The notes under the pieces: model-generated
Database searches by the model: none
Seen by the model: only the letters and a program-made list of their open reading frames with translations
Told to the model about the DNA's origin: nothing
NCBI GenBank assembly: GCA_036166735.1
Contig: JAYZHG010000009.1
Location: forward strand, 1-9,369
Direction of reading: 5' to 3'
DNA length: 9,369 nt
From: JAPYTU01 sp036166735
GTDB lineage: Bacteria; Bacteroidota; Bacteroidia; Cytophagales; MED-G16
Program-made: the position numbers and the translations under genes
In this document: in pieces, positions 7,057 through 9,369 of the stretch
How positions within the stretch are numbered: position 1 is the stretch's first letter
How the letters are laid out: each line of letters begins with the position of its first letter

Positions 7057-9369
7057 ATGGACACTAAAAAAATTAGAAAATTGTTTTTTGATTTCTTTAA
7101 AGCTAAAAAACATGAAATTGTTGATTCTGCTCCTATAACAATTAAAAATGATCCTTCATTAATGTTTACTAATGCAGGAATGAACCAGTTTAAAAACATA
7201 TTTTTAGGAGATGAAATCCCTAAATGTAAAAGAATAGCTAATACTCAAAAATGCCTTAGAGTAAGTGGAAAACATAATGATTTAGAAGAAGTTGGAATAG
7301 ATAAATATCATCATACCATGTTTGAAATGTTAGGAAATTGGTCTTTCGGAGACTATTTCAAAGAAAATGCAATTCAATGGGCATGGGATTTACTTGTTAA
7401 TGTTTATAAGTTGGATGAAAAAAGACTTTATGTATCAATTTTTGGTGGTGATAAAAAAGATAATCTTGAAAAGGATATAGAGTCATATCAGATATGGAAT
7501 AAGATAATAGATGATGTAAAAATTATAGATGGATCTAAAAAAGATAATTTTTGGGAAATGGGAGAGACAGGTCCATGTGGACCTTGTTCAGAAATTCATA
7601 TCGATCTTCGTTCTGAAAAGGAAATTAAGAAAATACCAACAAGAAATTTGATTAATAAAGATCATCCGGAAGTTATTGAAATCTGGAATTTGGTTTTTAT
7701 TGAATTTAATAGATTGTCAAATGGCAAGTTAGTTTTATTACCAAATAAACATGTTGATACTGGTATGGGTTTAGAAAGATTAGCAATGGCAATAAAAGGA
7801 TTGAAATCTACTTATGATATAGATCTTTTTGATACTATAATTAAATCATTATCAAAAGAATCAAATTATAAGTATGGTGAAAATTCTAAAATTGATATTG
7901 CTTTTAGAGTTATAGTTGACCATATCAGAGCAATTGTATTTACAATATCCGATGGAGAAATACCTTCTAATAATAAGTCAGGTTATGTTATCAGAAGAAT
8001 ATTAAGAAGAGCAGTTAGGTATGGGTTTTCATCTTTAAATATTAAAAAACCTTTTCTACATAAGCTCGCTAAAACTGTTGTATTAGAATATGGTAATATT
8101 TTTGATAATTTAATAAATCAACAAGATTTTATAGTAAAAGTAATTTTAGAAGAAGAAAAAACATTTTTAAAAACTTTAGACAAGGGTCTTTCTATGATTT
8201 CAAATATTAAAAATAAAGCTATTAATGAAAATAAAACTATTTCTGGTAAAATAGCATTTGAATTGTATGATACTTATGGATTTCCTTATGATTTGACAGA
8301 TTTGATTGCTAAAGAGAATAATTTAAGTGTTGATGAGGATGAATTTAAAATTCAACTTGAACTTCAAAGAAATAGGTCTAGAAATGTTTCTAAAATTATA
8401 AAAGAAGATTGGGAAATTATTAGTCAAAAAGGTAATTGTGAATTTGTAGGTTATGGAAAACTTTCTTCTAAATCTAAAATTTTAAAATATAGAAAAATTA
8501 TTGATAAAGAATTGACTAGTTATCATGTTGTCTTTAATACTACTCCATTTTATTCTGAATCTGGAGGGCAGGTTGGAGATACAGGAAATTTAATTTATGA
8601 CGGTAAGAAAATTGAAATATTGAATACAATTAAAGAAAATGATCTTATCATTCATCAAATAAATGAATTGCCATCAAACCTAAATGATTCTTATAACTTA
8701 GAGGTAAATGCTTTTAGAAGAAGTTTAATATCTAATAATCATTCTGCAACTCATTTACTTCATGCTGCTCTTCAGAAAATTTTAGGTAATCATGTTATAC
8801 AAAAAGGATCATTGGTTAGTGATAAAGCATTAAGATTTGATTTTTCGCATTTTACTAAAATATCCGATACTGAAATTCGAGATATTCAAAACCTTGTTAA
8901 TGAGAAAATTAGAAAAAATATTGAAGTAAAGATACTTGAAAATACGCCTATAGAAAAAGCTAAGAAAATGGGTGCTATGGCTTTATTTGGTGAAAAATAT
9001 GGTAAAAATGTTAGAGTAGTTATAATAGACAACAAATATTCAATTGAATTATGTGGAGGTACTCATGTATCATTTACTTCTGAAATAGGAACATTTAAAG
9101 TTATATCTGAATCATCAATTTCTTCTGGCATTAGAAGAATAGAGGCATTAACTTCTGTAGAAGCTGAAAATTATATTATAAATGAGTCTAATGAGATTAA
9201 GGAATTAAAATCAATGTTAAAGGCTGGTGATGTTTTATCAGCAGTAAATAGTTTATTATCAAAAAATAAAAAATTAGAAGAAAAAGTTTTAGGGTTTTCA
9301 AAAATTAAAAAAAATAATTTAAAAGATGATCTTAAAAAAAATATTTTGATTAAAAATGATACTAATATT
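7057..9369 (+). CDS. alaS: Alanyl-tRNA synthetase (3' end outside window)
   Basis: The frame is open from ATG 7057 to the right edge (771 codons). With a usual length near 870 residues, about 100 are missing. The class II catalytic core shows motif 1 (around D32-K46, MFTNAGMNQFK), motif 2 (F89-F101, EMLGNWSFGDYF), the GETGPCGPCSEIH loop (169-181) and motif 3 (D234-TGMGLERL, R241). The tRNA-recognition region follows, then the editing domain, with SGGQVGDTG, zinc ligands H562 and H566 (HSATH) and C666 and H670 (CGGTH), so mischarged Ser- and Gly-tRNA hydrolysis should be intact. The visible end (about 725-771) is a charged, coiled-coil-like helix leading to the missing C-Ala domain. The enzyme charges tRNA-Ala in the cytoplasm. 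ATG 7057 follows a stop-containing A-rich leader without a Shine-Dalgarno sequence. Confidence 0.97.
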   Translation, partial: MDTKKIRKLFFDFFKAKKHEIVDSAPITIKNDPSLMFTNAGMNQFKNIFLGDEIPKCKRIANTQKCLRVSGKHNDLEEVGIDKYHHTMFEMLGNWSFGDYFKENAIQWAWDLLVNVYKLDEKRLYVSIFGGDKKDNLEKDIESYQIWNKIIDDVKIIDGSKKDNFWEMGETGPCGPCSEIHIDLRSEKEIKKIPTRNLINKDHPEVIEIWNLVFIEFNRLSNGKLVLLPNKHVDTGMGLERLAMAIKGLKSTYDIDLFDTIIKSLSKESNYKYGENSKIDIAFRVIVDHIRAIVFTISDGEIPSNNKSGYVIRRILRRAVRYGFSSLNIKKPFLHKLAKTVVLEYGNIFDNLINQQDFIVKVILEEEKTFLKTLDKGLSMISNIKNKAINENKTISGKIAFELYDTYGFPYDLTDLIAKENNLSVDEDEFKIQLELQRNRSRNVSKIIKEDWEIISQKGNCEFVGYGKLSSKSKILKYRKIIDKELTSYHVVFNTTPFYSESGGQVGDTGNLIYDGKKIEILNTIKENDLIIHQINELPSNLNDSYNLEVNAFRRSLISNNHSATHLLHAALQKILGNHVIQKGSLVSDKALRFDFSHFTKISDTEIRDIQNLVNEKIRKNIEVKILENTPIEKAKKMGAMALFGEKYGKNVRVVIIDNKYSIELCGGTHVSFTSEIGTFKVISESSISSGIRRIEALTSVEAENYIINESNEIKELKSMLKAGDVLSAVNSLLSKNKKLEEKVLGFSKIKKNNLKDDLKKNILIKNDTNI

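Noticed and set aside
6981..7199. Open frame extending the M23 peptidase by 73 residues on the minus strand, with a hydrophobic stretch
   Set aside because: Most of it lies opposite the conserved start of alaS, and the residues look like antisense translation. MRKAKYYYNPET at 6980 is a typical start.
1..9369. tRNA or rRNA genes, CRISPR repeats, insertion sequences, phage or toxin-antitoxin genes
   Set aside because: None was seen. All gaps between genes are under 80 bases, and I found no spaced repeats or terminal inverted repeats.

Overview
The window is an A+T-rich stretch (by eye about a quarter to a third G+C), almost entirely coding, that looks like a chromosomal segment of a Bacteroidota bacterium, most likely a low-GC flavobacterial lineage. 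Three things suggest this. Protein sequences such as the start of malate dehydrogenase and the TilS tail look Bacteroidota-like. No gene has a purine-rich Shine-Dalgarno sequence before its start. The alaS / M23 peptidase / MerR arrangement on the right is one I remember as recurrent in Bacteroidota. The taxonomic call is inference; no 16S or tRNA gene is present to test it.

Left part, plus strand: the last 104 codons of tilS (tRNA-Ile lysidine synthetase) are followed after 55 bases by mdh (malate dehydrogenase). Six bases later comes ppk1 (polyphosphate kinase, full length with all key residues). After a 45-base gap come two genes only 2 bases apart: a Gfo/Idh/MocA-type sugar oxidoreductase and a xylose-isomerase-like TIM-barrel protein. 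They look like a two-step sugar-modifying unit, but the substrate cannot be read from sequence.

Right part: on the minus strand lie a short MerR-type regulator and, upstream of it, a membrane-anchored M23 (LytM) peptidase, 3 bases apart and probably one transcript. The MerR gene converges on the TIM-barrel gene and their stop codons overlap in one TTAA. The peptidase is divergent from alaS (alanyl-tRNA synthetase), which runs off the right edge after 771 codons. The 76-base gap between them must hold promoters for both directions.

The genes are mostly housekeeping: tRNA modification and charging, the TCA cycle, polyphosphate storage and cell-wall turnover. The only accessory-looking part is the sugar oxidoreductase/isomerase pair. 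I see no mobile element, CRISPR array, tRNA, rRNA, phage gene or frameshifted gene, no gene-free stretch over 100 bases, and no convincing new system. All the predicted enzymes keep their recognisable catalytic residues.
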